Shown here: piece by piece, positions 1 through 5,443 of the stretch
Position numbering within the stretch: position 1 is the stretch's first letter
Layout of the letters: every line of letters begins with the position of its first letter
Origin: an uncultured Oscillospiraceae bacterium
Lineage (GTDB): Bacteria; Bacillota; Clostridia; Oscillospirales; Ruminococcaceae
Direction of reading: 5' to 3'
Length of the DNA: 5,610 nt
NCBI GenBank assembly: GCA_910578755.1
Contig: CAJTSZ010000095.1
Span: 2,225-7,834 of the forward strand
Position numbers and translations under genes: made by a program
Notes under the pieces: model-generated
Told to the model about the DNA's origin: nothing
What the model saw: only the letters and a program-made list of their open reading frames with translations
Database searches by the model: none

Positions 1-321
1 ACAGAGGAACGCTTTGCCGAATATGTAAAACGCGGCGGCATTATTGGTTTGAACCTGTGCCAGCGCTTTATTGTTCCCGAAGGCCCCGCTGTTGCTGACG
101 AACTGTTTAAACACGTTTACCGTATGCTGGAACTGGGCGGTGAAAATGTGGTTGCCTGCGGCAGTGACTTTGACGGCGCCAGCATAGACGAAAGCCTCAA
201 TACCCCGGTTAAATTTGCAGGCTTTGCCGACTATATGCTTCAGCACGGCATCAGCGAAAGCGTTGTAAATAAAATTATGTTTGAAAACGCATACAACTTC
301 TTTAAAAAGAACATGAAATAA
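1..321 (+). CDS. Peptidase M19 (membrane/renal dipeptidase family), C-terminal part
   Basis: The reading frame is open from base 1, so the start lies upstream of the window; 106 codons are visible before TAA. The family comprises zinc-dependent dipeptidases that cleave short, often D-amino-acid-containing dipeptides. The visible part matches the C-terminal half of the TIM-barrel fold: GGIIGLN near the left edge, then HVYRMLELGG, then the family hallmark GSDFDG, whose first Asp lies in the active site of renal dipeptidase. It closes with the usual helix containing GISESVVNKIMFENAYNFF, the counterpart of the 'G-N-x-x-R/F' end of the family. The zinc-binding His/Glu residues would be encoded upstream and cannot be checked. 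No signal peptide can be assessed. A strong terminator follows 18 nt after the stop, so this gene is probably not co-transcribed with the metallophosphoesterase. Family assignment is confident; the dipeptide substrate is unknown. Confidence 0.9.
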   Translation, partial: TEERFAEYVKRGGIIGLNLCQRFIVPEGPAVADELFKHVYRMLELGGENVVACGSDFDGASIDESLNTPVKFAGFADYMLQHGISESVVNKIMFENAYNFFKKNMK

Positions 322-338
322 CCATAATAAAACTGGCG

Positions 339-416
339 GCAGCGCCAGGCAGGTAAAAGGCAGGCGCCAGGTCGCCGGGGCATTACAAAATGCAGGCAGC
401 CTGGCGCTGCTTTTTT
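339..416 (+). terminator. Intrinsic terminator after the dipeptidase gene
   Basis: A perfect 12-bp GC-rich stem (gcagcgccaggc at 339-350 pairing with gcctggcgctgc at 399-410) is followed directly by six T (411-416). The loop is long (48 nt) and holds its own small hairpin (gcatt 380-384 / aatgc 389-393). A second copy of the left-arm core, gcgccagg at 364-371, can pair with the same right arm (400-407), giving a shorter alternative hairpin. Either fold places a GC stem next to the T tract. Confidence 0.8.
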
Positions 417-475
417 CTGTTAAGCAAGGCCCCCTTAGTTAGGATAGTATCCCAGTTTAAAATTAGCGTTGTTTT

Positions 476-511
476 GCACAGGCAATAATGCCCAGGCATT
501 ATTGCCTGTGC
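476..511. repeat. 17-bp perfect inverted repeat (near-palindrome)
   Basis: gcacaggcaataatgcc (476-492) is the exact reverse complement of 495-511, with only two bases between, so as RNA it would form a 16-bp stem with a 4-nt loop. Seven T follow at 518-524, six bases past the stem. It could therefore act as a + strand terminator, but the spacing is long and the T run is itself part of the next hairpin. It lies in the gap between the dipeptidase and the metallophosphoesterase. It may be part of the repeat described at 514-541. Confidence 0.8.
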
Positions 512-513
512 AT

Positions 514-541
514 CAGGTTTTTTTATTGTGGAACAATAAAA
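514..541. repeat. T7/hairpin repeat element, copy 1
   Basis: caggtttttttattgt (514-529), three bases (gga), then acaataaaa (533-541). TTTTATTGT and ACAATAAAA form a perfect 9-bp stem with a 3-nt loop. The same arrangement recurs at 5514-5541 with only the three loop bases different. In both places a long perfect inverted repeat lies just upstream. Read on the minus strand, both copies sit in an open frame encoding FYC-x-TIKKP. Function is unknown; a small dispersed intergenic repeat is the most economical reading. Confidence 0.7.
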
Positions 542-607
542 CAGGGTGGCACTGGAATATAAGGGAAACTGCCAAAGGGCAAAACAATACAGCGGAAGGA
601 AAAAGCA

Positions 608-1300
608 ATGGCACTTTACGTTATTGGAGATACCCACCTCTCCCTTTCAGTAGATAAGTCAATGGATATTTTTGGCGGGTGGCATAATTACATGGAGCGT
701 TTGGAAGAAAACTGGCGGGCAAATATAATGCCTGGGGATACTGTGGTCATTCCCGGAGATGTTTCCTGGGCCATGTCGCTGCAGGAGGCCAAAGCGGATT
801 TTGCCTTTCTTCACAGCCTGCCCGGAGAAAAAATACTGCTAAAAGGAAATCACGATTATTGGTGGACTACAAAACGGAAAATGGATTCCTTTTTGGAAGA
901 AAATAACTTTCACTCCCTGCGCATTTTAAGCAACAACAGCTTTTTGGCGGAGGGGGCAGCCCTTTGCGGCACCCGAGGCTGGATTTTTGAACAGGGCCAG
1001 CCCCAGGATAAAAAAATTGTGCAAAGGGAGGCTGGCCGGCTGCGCCTTTCCTTGGACTACGCGGCCCAATACTTCCCAGGGGCCGAGCAAATCGTTTTTC
1101 TCCATTACCCGCCGGTGTTTGGCAGCGAGCTTACGCCGGAAATTTTGGATGTACTGCTGGAGTACAAAATTAAGCGGTGTTTTTACGGGCACATTCATGG
1201 CCAGGGTTGTGGCTTTGCCCTCAACGGGGCCTACTGCGGCATTGATTTTCAGCTGGTTTCGGGAGATTTTTTACGGTTTAACCCTAAAAAAGTGAAATAA
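608..1300 (+). CDS. Calcineurin-like metallophosphoesterase (predicted phosphohydrolase)
   Basis: The protein has 230 aa and all metallophosphoesterase motifs in order: GDTH (residues 7-10), GDVSW (50-54), GNHD (80-83), LHYPP (His166) and GHIH (194-197). These supply the Asp/His/Asn ligands of the dinuclear metal centre, so it should be an active cytosolic phosphoesterase. The spaced features MDIFGGW (19-25), LPGEKILLKGNHDYWW, CGTRGW (120-125) and the final D-x-x-x-F-N-P resemble a family I recall from clostridial genomes next to tig; that recall was not searched. The natural substrate is not known. The ATG at 608 is chosen because GGAAGGA (594-600) lies 7 nt upstream and the metal motif begins at residue 7, as usual. 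No signal peptide or membrane segment is seen. I found no convincing promoter just upstream. The 243-nt gap to tig contains a promoter candidate, so the two may be separately transcribed. Confidence 0.93.
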   Translation: MALYVIGDTHLSLSVDKSMDIFGGWHNYMERLEENWRANIMPGDTVVIPGDVSWAMSLQEAKADFAFLHSLPGEKILLKGNHDYWWTTKRKMDSFLEENNFHSLRILSNNSFLAEGAALCGTRGWIFEQGQPQDKKIVQREAGRLRLSLDYAAQYFPGAEQIVFLHYPPVFGSELTPEILDVLLEYKIKRCFYGHIHGQGCGFALNGAYCGIDFQLVSGDFLRFNPKKVK

Positions 1301-1335
1301 AAGGCCATTTTATAAAAAAATCCTTACAAAAAATG

Positions 1336-1364
1336 TAGCAATCTTTATAGAAACATGCTATACT
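1336..1364 (+). promoter_or_regulatory. Candidate extended -10 promoter for tig
   Basis: TATACT (1359-1364) is preceded by TGC (1356-1358), forming an extended -10 TGnTATACT. The -35 position at 17 bp spacing (tagcaa, 1336-1341) is poor, which extended -10 promoters tolerate. A start near 1371 would give a tig leader of about 170 nt. The 5-bp repeat tagca (1336-1340) / tgcta (1356-1360) spans the promoter. Confidence 0.45.
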
Positions 1365-1381
1365 TACTTGGATAATTTTAT

Positions 1382-1491
1382 GCGGCTGCCTTTTTGCAGG
1401 CTGCCGCGGCATAAATTTGAACATTGGTTCCTTTTGCCCTTCAGGGCATAACAGCGCGCCTGACGGCGCCCGGGAAATCCAAGGAATTTTT
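1382..1491 (+). promoter_or_regulatory. Structured tig 5' leader (candidate cis-acting RNA)
   Basis: Four stems can be drawn by eye. Hairpin A: gcggc 1382-1386 with gccgc 1403-1407 and gcc 1388-1390 with ggc 1399-1401, around one T-T mismatch and an 8-nt loop. Then a possible three-way junction: a closing stem of TTGG (1424-1427) with CCAA (1479-1482) and TTCC (1428-1431) with GGAA (1473-1476), bulging two bases. It encloses hairpin B, tgccc 1435-1439 with gggca 1444-1448 and loop TTCA, and hairpin C, gcgcc 1456-1460 with ggcgc 1465-1469 and loop tgac. Five T (1487-1491) follow the closing stem at short distance, so it could act as an attenuator. I recognise no known riboswitch or leader class. 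A further small hairpin (aagcgg 1500-1505 / ccgctt 1514-1519) sits just ahead of the ribosome site. Confidence 0.4.
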
Positions 1492-1543
1492 ATATAGGTA
1501 AGCGGGGTAGAAGCCGCTTGCTGAAAATGAAAGGAATGGCAAT

Positions 1544-2896
1544 ATGAGTTTAACATCTTGCAAAAAAATTGAAACAAACAAAGTGGAATTGCAAATTGCA
1601 GTAAACGAAGAACAGTTCCAAAAAGCAGTGAACCAGGCTTACAAAAAAAATGTAGGCAAAATTGCATTGCCAGGCTTCCGTAAGGGCAAAGCCCCAAAAG
1701 CAATGATTGAGAAAATGTACGGCAAAGACTTTTTCTATGAGGATGCTGTAAATATTGTTTACCCACAGGCCTATGAAGAAGCAGTGGCAGAGGGCAACCT
1801 GGAACCAGTGGACAGAGCCGATGTAAGCGACTTGCACTTTGCAGAAGGCCAAGGCTTTACCTTTAAAGCAGTTGTAACTGTAAAACCAGAAGTAGAAATT
1901 GCAAATTACAAAGGCATTAAAGTAGAAAAAAATATAGAAACCATTATGGCTGCTGATGTGAACGCCGAATTGGACAGAATGCGTGAAAGAAACGCAAGGC
2001 TCATTAGTGTGGAAGGCCGCGCTGCTAAACTGAACGATACTGCAATTATTAACTTTGAGGGCTTTGTAGACGGTGTTGCTTTTGAAGGCGGCAAAGGGGA
2101 AAATCATCCTCTGTTACTGGGCTCTGGGCAGTTTATCCCAGGTTTTGAGGACCAGATTGTGGGCAAAAAAATTGGTGAAGAGTTTGATGTTAACGTAACC
2201 TTCCCAGAGGAATACCATGCAGAAAACCTGGCTGGTAAAGCTGCTGTATTTAAAGTTACTATCAATGCGTTGCAGACAAAAGAGCTGCCAGATTTGGACG
2301 ATGAATTTGTAAAGGATGTCAGCGAATTTGACACCGTTGCAGAATTGAAAAAAGATGTAAAAGAACGTCTGCAAAAGGCAAAGGACGAAGCTGCCCGGCA
2401 GGAAGCAGAAGGCGCAATGATTGACGTCCTCATTGAAAACATGAAAGCAGAAATCCCACAGGTTATGGTAGAAAATAAAACAGATGACCTGTTTAATGAC
2501 TTTGCTTACCGTTTGCAGTCCCAGGGCCTTGGCTTGGATATGTACCTGCAATATACAGGTATGGAGCCAAACGCTTTCCGCGATTCCTTTAAGGCTTCTG
2601 CAGAACGTCAGGTAAAAGTAAGGTTGGCCTTGGAAAAAATTGCAGAGTTGGAAAAAGTACAGGTTTCTGAAGAAGAAATGGACGCAGAATTTAAACGCCT
2701 TGCCGAAGTTTACGGCATTGAAGAAGCAAGAATTAAAAACCTAATTCCAGCTAAAGACGTTAAAAAGGACCTGGAAGTAAATAAAGCCATTGATATTGTC
2801 CGCGAAAACGCCGACATTAAAGAAAAAAAGATAAAGAAAACCGCCGCAAAGTCTAAAAAAGCAGAAGCGGAAGAAGCAGGGGAAGAAAACAAATAA
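1544..2896 (+). CDS. tig: Trigger factor (ribosome-associated chaperone and peptidyl-prolyl isomerase)
   Basis: At 450 aa this is within the usual trigger factor length. The three-domain layout is clear. The N-terminal ribosome-binding domain carries the signature GFRKGKAP (residues 44-51), which docks on ribosomal protein L23 at the exit tunnel. An FKBP-type PPIase domain spans about residues 163-244 and includes FEGFVDG, GSGQFIPGFEDQIVG and FPEEYHAENLAGK. The helical substrate-cradling C-terminal domain runs from about 245 to 420. The last 30 residues are a Lys/Glu/Ala-rich charged tail that is probably disordered. The protein is cytosolic and shields nascent chains. The ATG at 1544 is supported by AAAGGA (1530-1535) 8 nt upstream and by the standard N-terminus. 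Codons lean strongly to A/T-ending forms (gca, gta, gaa, aaa) compared with the flanking genes, which fits high expression. A weak hairpin (2900-2922) follows the stop but lacks a clean T tract, so read-through to clpP is possible. Confidence 0.97.
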   Translation: MSLTSCKKIETNKVELQIAVNEEQFQKAVNQAYKKNVGKIALPGFRKGKAPKAMIEKMYGKDFFYEDAVNIVYPQAYEEAVAEGNLEPVDRADVSDLHFAEGQGFTFKAVVTVKPEVEIANYKGIKVEKNIETIMAADVNAELDRMRERNARLISVEGRAAKLNDTAIINFEGFVDGVAFEGGKGENHPLLLGSGQFIPGFEDQIVGKKIGEEFDVNVTFPEEYHAENLAGKAAVFKVTINALQTKELPDLDDEFVKDVSEFDTVAELKKDVKERLQKAKDEAARQEAEGAMIDVLIENMKAEIPQVMVENKTDDLFNDFAYRLQSQGLGLDMYLQYTGMEPNAFRDSFKASAERQVKVRLALEKIAELEKVQVSEEEMDAEFKRLAEVYGIEEARIKNLIPAKDVKKDLEVNKAIDIVRENADIKEKKIKKTAAKSKKAEAEEAGEENK

Positions 2897-2927
2897 CCCT
2901 CCTTACTTTGGTTGAAGAAGGACCCCT

Positions 2928-2955
2928 TTGGAAAATATAATGGTTGCGTTATAAT
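2928..2955 (+). promoter_or_regulatory. Sigma-A type promoter for clpP-clpX
   Basis: TTGGAA (2928-2933) and a perfect TATAAT (2950-2955) are separated by 16 bp, giving 4/6 and 6/6 matches to the consensus. Initiation near 2962 would give a clpP leader of about 280 nt, unusually long. A second perfect TATAAT at 2985-2990 has no good -35 and lies in a hairpin stem. I see no CtsR heptads (GGTCAAA) and no CIRCE element nearby. Confidence 0.6.
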
Positions 2956-2970
2956 TTATACATTTTCCAA
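2928..2970. repeat. 9-bp inverted repeat framing the clpP promoter (operator candidate)
   Basis: ttggaaaat (2928-2936) is the exact reverse complement of attttccaa (2962-2970). The left arm covers the -35 hexamer and the right arm covers the expected transcription start, with the -10 near the dyad axis. This geometry suits a regulator site, but no known operator consensus is recognised and AT-rich symmetry can arise by chance. Confidence 0.4.
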
Positions 2971-2984
2971 CAACATCAATAGGG

Positions 2985-3011
2985 TATAATAACCGCAAAG
3001 CGGTTATTATA
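2985..3011. repeat. 12-bp perfect hairpin in the clpP leader
   Basis: tataataaccgc (2985-2996) pairs perfectly with gcggttattata (3000-3011) around an AAA loop. The following bases (gggatttta) lack the T run of an intrinsic terminator, so it is more likely an RNA-stability or regulatory stem, or a DNA binding palindrome. It would lie about 25 nt from the predicted transcript 5' end. Confidence 0.6.
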
Positions 3012-3072
3012 GGGATTTTAAGCGGCCCTTATACTGCCAATGCCCCAAGGGTGGTGCTGTAGGTGCAAAAAT

Positions 3073-3115
3073 ACCGGCGGGCCTGTTCAGGTCCGCCGGT
3101 TCTGCAGGCCTTTTT
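3073..3115 (+). promoter_or_regulatory. GC-rich hairpin in the clpP leader, possible attenuator
   Basis: accggcgggcct (3073-3084) pairs with aggtccgccggt (3089-3100): 12 bp with one G-U pair and a GTTC loop. Ten bases later comes TTTTT (3111-3115). An alternative stem, ggcctg (3080-3085) with caggcc (3105-3110), uses part of the same left arm and ends directly at that T run. The two folds exclude each other, as in terminator/antiterminator switches. The first stem is clearly the more stable, and the terminator form is short, so attenuation is only a hypothesis. The rest of the 2897-3242 gap holds no gene I can support. Confidence 0.4.
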
Positions 3116-3226
3116 ACGGCGGCTGGTATAAATTTGGCTCTGTTTGCCTATGCTTTACATATTCCACTGGTACAGCGCCAATTTTATGCTTTATGGAAAA
3201 TGTTGTCTTTCTGCCTTGGACAGAAT

Positions 3227-3234
3227 AAAGGAGG
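3227..3234 (+). promoter_or_regulatory. Shine-Dalgarno site that fixes the clpP start
   Basis: AAAGGAGG lies 8 nt before the ATG at 3243. It rules out the in-frame upstream TTG at 3144, which would add 33 residues unlike any ClpP N-terminus I know. Confidence 0.85.
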
Positions 3235-3242
3235 TAAATTTT

Positions 3243-3833
3243 ATGAGTTTAGTCCCTATGGTCGTTGAGCAAACCAATCGCGGTGAGCGTTCCTATGATA
3301 TTTTTTCCCGCCTGCTTAATGACCGCATTGTTATGCTGTTTGACCAGGTTACAGACGCCAGCGCCAGCTTGGTAATTGCCCAGCTGCTTTACCTGGAAGG
3401 GCAGGACCCCGAAAAAGATATTTCTCTTTACATTAACAGCCCAGGCGGTTCTATTAGCGCAGGCATGGCTATTCACGATACAATGAAGTATATTAAATGT
3501 GACGTTTCCACTATTTGTGTGGGCATGGCCGCTTCTATGGGTTCCTTCCTGCTGGCTTCCGGCACAAAGGGCAAGCGTTTGGCACTGCCTAACAGCGAAA
3601 TTTTAATCCACCAGCCGTTGCTGGGCGGCGGCGGGCTGCAGGGTCAGGCTACAGACATTAAAATCCATGCCGACCATATTATACACCTGCGTGAAAAGCT
3701 CAACGGTATGCTGTCGGAATACACCGGCCAGTCTATTGAAACCATCGATAAAGATACCGACCGCGATAATTATATGACAGCGGAAGAAGCCTGTGCATAC
3801 GGTATTATTGATAAAGTTATTACAAACAGGTAA
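3243..3833 (+). CDS. clpP: ATP-dependent Clp protease proteolytic subunit
   Basis: The product is 196 aa, the normal size for mature-type ClpP, a serine peptidase that forms a double-heptamer chamber fed by ClpX. The catalytic triad is complete: Ser98 in GMAASMGS, His123 in ILIHQP, and Asp175 in DTDRDNYM. Other landmarks are MVVEQTNRGERSYDIFSRLL at residues 6-25 (axial loop and helix A), YINSPGGSISAG (63-74, oxyanion region) and GQATDI (134-139). The loop after His123 reads LLGGGGLQGQ, three residues longer than the LGGYQGQ of E. coli ClpP; this moves the catalytic Asp to 175. There is no propeptide beyond a few residues. clpX follows after 12 nt, and the stop lies beside its ribosome site, so the two are one operon and form the cytosolic ClpXP protease. 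Confidence 0.97.
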   Translation: MSLVPMVVEQTNRGERSYDIFSRLLNDRIVMLFDQVTDASASLVIAQLLYLEGQDPEKDISLYINSPGGSISAGMAIHDTMKYIKCDVSTICVGMAASMGSFLLASGTKGKRLALPNSEILIHQPLLGGGGLQGQATDIKIHADHIIHLREKLNGMLSEYTGQSIETIDKDTDRDNYMTAEEACAYGIIDKVITNR

Positions 3834-3845
3834 GGGTGAAAAACA

Positions 3846-5186
3846 GTGCCTAAAAATGATGAACAAAAAACGCTGCGCTGCTCCTTCTGCGGCAAATACC
3901 AGGGCCAGGTAGAACGGATGATTGCCGGCCCCGGCGTTTGTATTTGCAATGAATGTGTGGAGCTGTGCCAAAGCGTTTTAGACGATGAACCTCAAAAACT
4001 GCGTCATTCCCGCCCAACAAGGGAACCAGCGCGGCAGCAGGAAATGCCAAAGCCCCAGCAAATAAAGCAGGTTTTGGACGACTATGTTATTGGCCAGGAA
4101 CAGGCCAAGCGGGTGCTTTCTGTGGCTATTTATAACCACTATAAGCGAATTTACCTCCAGGATGACCCAAAATGGGCCCAGGATGATGTAGAGCTTGTAA
4201 AAAGCAACGTGCTGCTGGTAGGCCCTACCGGCGTGGGGAAAACCTTTTTGGTGCAAACCCTGGCAAAAACGTTGAACGTGCCCTTCGCTATTGCCGATGC
4301 AACTACCCTAACAGAAGCCGGTTATGTGGGCGAGGATGTGGAAAATATTCTTCTGCGCCTTATTCAAGCGGCAGATTTTGATGTGGAGCGTGCAGAAAAA
4401 GGTATTATCTATGTGGACGAAATTGATAAAATTGGCCGCAAGTCAGAAAACACCTCCATTACAAGGGACGTAAGCGGCGAAGGCGTACAGCAGGCCCTTT
4501 TAAAAATTTTGGAGGGAACCGTTGCAAACGTCCCGCCAACAGGAGGGCGCAAGCACCCAAACCAGGAATTTATTCAAATTGATACCTCCAAAATACTGTT
4601 TATCTGCGGCGGCGCCTTTGACGGCATCCATAAGGAAATTGAAAAACGGGTGGCAAAGTCCTCCCTGGGTTTTGGTTCCCTATTGGCAGATAAAACAGAG
4701 CTGAGCCGGGAAAAGCTGATGATGCAGGTAACGCCCCAAGACTTGGTGCGCTTTGGATTAATTCCGGAACTGGTGGGGCGGCTGCCAGTAATCGCGCCCC
4801 TTTCCGAACTGGATGAGGAAGGCTTGGTAAAAATTTTAAAGGAACCAAAAAATTCCATTGTAAAGCAGTATAAAAAACTGTTTGCTATGGAAAATATTGA
4901 CCTTGAGTTTGAAGACGCAGCCTTAACAGCCATTGCCAAAAAGGCCATTGAGCGCAAAACTGGCGCCCGCGGCCTGCGGGCTATTATGGAGGATGTGCTG
5001 GACAGCATTATGTTCGAAGCCCCTTCCGATAAAACCTTAACCCGTATTGTGGTTACAGAAGAAAGTGTAAAAGACCATGCCGTTTTTGTTACAGAACATA
5101 ACGAGGGAAAGGAACAGGTAAAACTGTTGCTGCCTGCCGCTTCCAAGGAAAACCGCGGTAAGGATGGCCGGCGTTATCCAGCTTAA
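3846..5186 (+). CDS. clpX: ClpX, AAA+ unfoldase of the ClpXP protease
   Basis: The product is 446 aa, slightly longer than E. coli ClpX. The N-terminal zinc-binding domain has Cys12, Cys15, Cys34 and Cys37 (CSFC...CNEC), used for dimerisation and adaptor binding. The AAA+ module follows: Walker A GPTGVGKT (126-133), pore loop GYVG (159-162), Walker B DEID (191-194), pore-2 RDVSGEGVQ (207-215), RKH loop (235-237), the ClpP-docking tripeptide as LGF (274-276), Arg312 in GRLP, and sensor-2 GARGLR (373-378). It unfolds tagged proteins with ATP and threads them into ClpP. The start is GTG at 3846: AGGGTG (3833-3838) lies 7 nt upstream, the nearby ATGs are out of frame, and the zinc finger then sits at its usual distance from the N-terminus. 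The last ~15 residues (ending KDGRRYPA) are basic and not conserved. A terminator begins 5 nt after the stop, closing the clpP-clpX operon. Confidence 0.97.
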   Translation: MPKNDEQKTLRCSFCGKYQGQVERMIAGPGVCICNECVELCQSVLDDEPQKLRHSRPTREPARQQEMPKPQQIKQVLDDYVIGQEQAKRVLSVAIYNHYKRIYLQDDPKWAQDDVELVKSNVLLVGPTGVGKTFLVQTLAKTLNVPFAIADATTLTEAGYVGEDVENILLRLIQAADFDVERAEKGIIYVDEIDKIGRKSENTSITRDVSGEGVQQALLKILEGTVANVPPTGGRKHPNQEFIQIDTSKILFICGGAFDGIHKEIEKRVAKSSLGFGSLLADKTELSREKLMMQVTPQDLVRFGLIPELVGRLPVIAPLSELDEEGLVKILKEPKNSIVKQYKKLFAMENIDLEFEDAALTAIAKKAIERKTGARGLRAIMEDVLDSIMFEAPSDKTLTRIVVTEESVKDHAVFVTEHNEGKEQVKLLLPAASKENRGKDGRRYPA

Positions 5187-5190
5187 TTTC

Positions 5191-5227
5191 ATCCACTGGA
5201 ACCAATTTGTGTTTCAGTGGATTTTTT
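5191..5227 (+). terminator. Intrinsic terminator of clpP-clpX
   Basis: atccactggaac (5191-5202) pairs with gtttcagtggat (5211-5222): 12 bp with a single G-U, and an 8-nt loop. The T run is 5222-5227, so the first T is also the last stem base. It starts 5 nt after the clpX stop. Confidence 0.85.
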
Positions 5228-5232
5228 CTTTG

Positions 5233-5274
5233 AAAAACAATAGGCCCCCCGGCTATGCTGGGGGATTTCTATTG
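5233..5274 (-). terminator. Minus-strand intrinsic terminator
   Basis: An outer stem caatag (5238-5243) / ctattg (5269-5274) encloses an inner GC stem, ccccc 5246-5250 with ggggg 5260-5264, extended by G-U, G-C and C-G to a TAT loop. On the minus strand the hairpin is followed directly by TTTTT (complement of A5 at 5233-5237). On the + strand an A run follows instead. The polarity therefore points to transcription arriving from the right-hand side. Confidence 0.6.
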
Positions 5275-5278
5275 CAAA

Positions 5279-5309
5279 AAAAAAGGGCCCTGCATCCAGG
5301 CCCTTTTTT
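5279..5309. terminator. Bidirectional intrinsic terminator
   Basis: gggcc (5285-5289) pairs with ggccc (5299-5303). An alternative pairs ggg/ccc plus cctg (5289-5292) with cagg (5297-5300), bulging one C. The stem is flanked by nine A on the left (5276-5284) and six T on the right (5304-5309), so it can terminate transcription in both directions and the A/T runs extend the stem. Confidence 0.75.
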
Positions 5310-5443
5310 ATCTATTGCATCCAAAAGTGGAGTATTTTGTGGTCTGCGTTCCTACTTGGCCCGGTATTCCGTCCGGCGCAAGCAGGAGAAGCAGTAAGAG
5401 AGGGGAACTCTGCCCTCTTTCTATGGCTTTAGTATAACTGAAA

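Noticed and set aside
383..637. 84-codon minus-strand open frame across the dipeptidase-metallophosphoesterase gap
   Set aside because: It runs through the terminator, the palindrome and the repeat element, overlaps the start of the metallophosphoesterase, and resembles no family. Its FYCSTIKKP stretch is just the minus-strand reading of the repeat.
3040..3228. 62-codon frame in the clpP leader
   Set aside because: There is no ribosome site before its ATG, it encodes hairpin sequence, and it has no family resemblance; kept only as a remark in the leader finding.
3144..3242. In-frame N-terminal extension of clpP from a TTG
   Set aside because: The strong AAAGGAGG at 3227-3234 and the normal ClpP N-terminus place the start at 3243.
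5164..5397. 77-codon + strand frame overlapping the clpX end and passing through the terminators
   Set aside because: It starts inside clpX in another frame, reads through three terminator hairpins, and has no recognisable domain.
5352..5423. Minus-strand stretch reading YCFSCLRRTEYRAK, resembling a short zinc-ribbon fragment
   Set aside because: Only 23 codons lie between stops, there is no start codon, and only one CxxC pair is present; chance is more likely.
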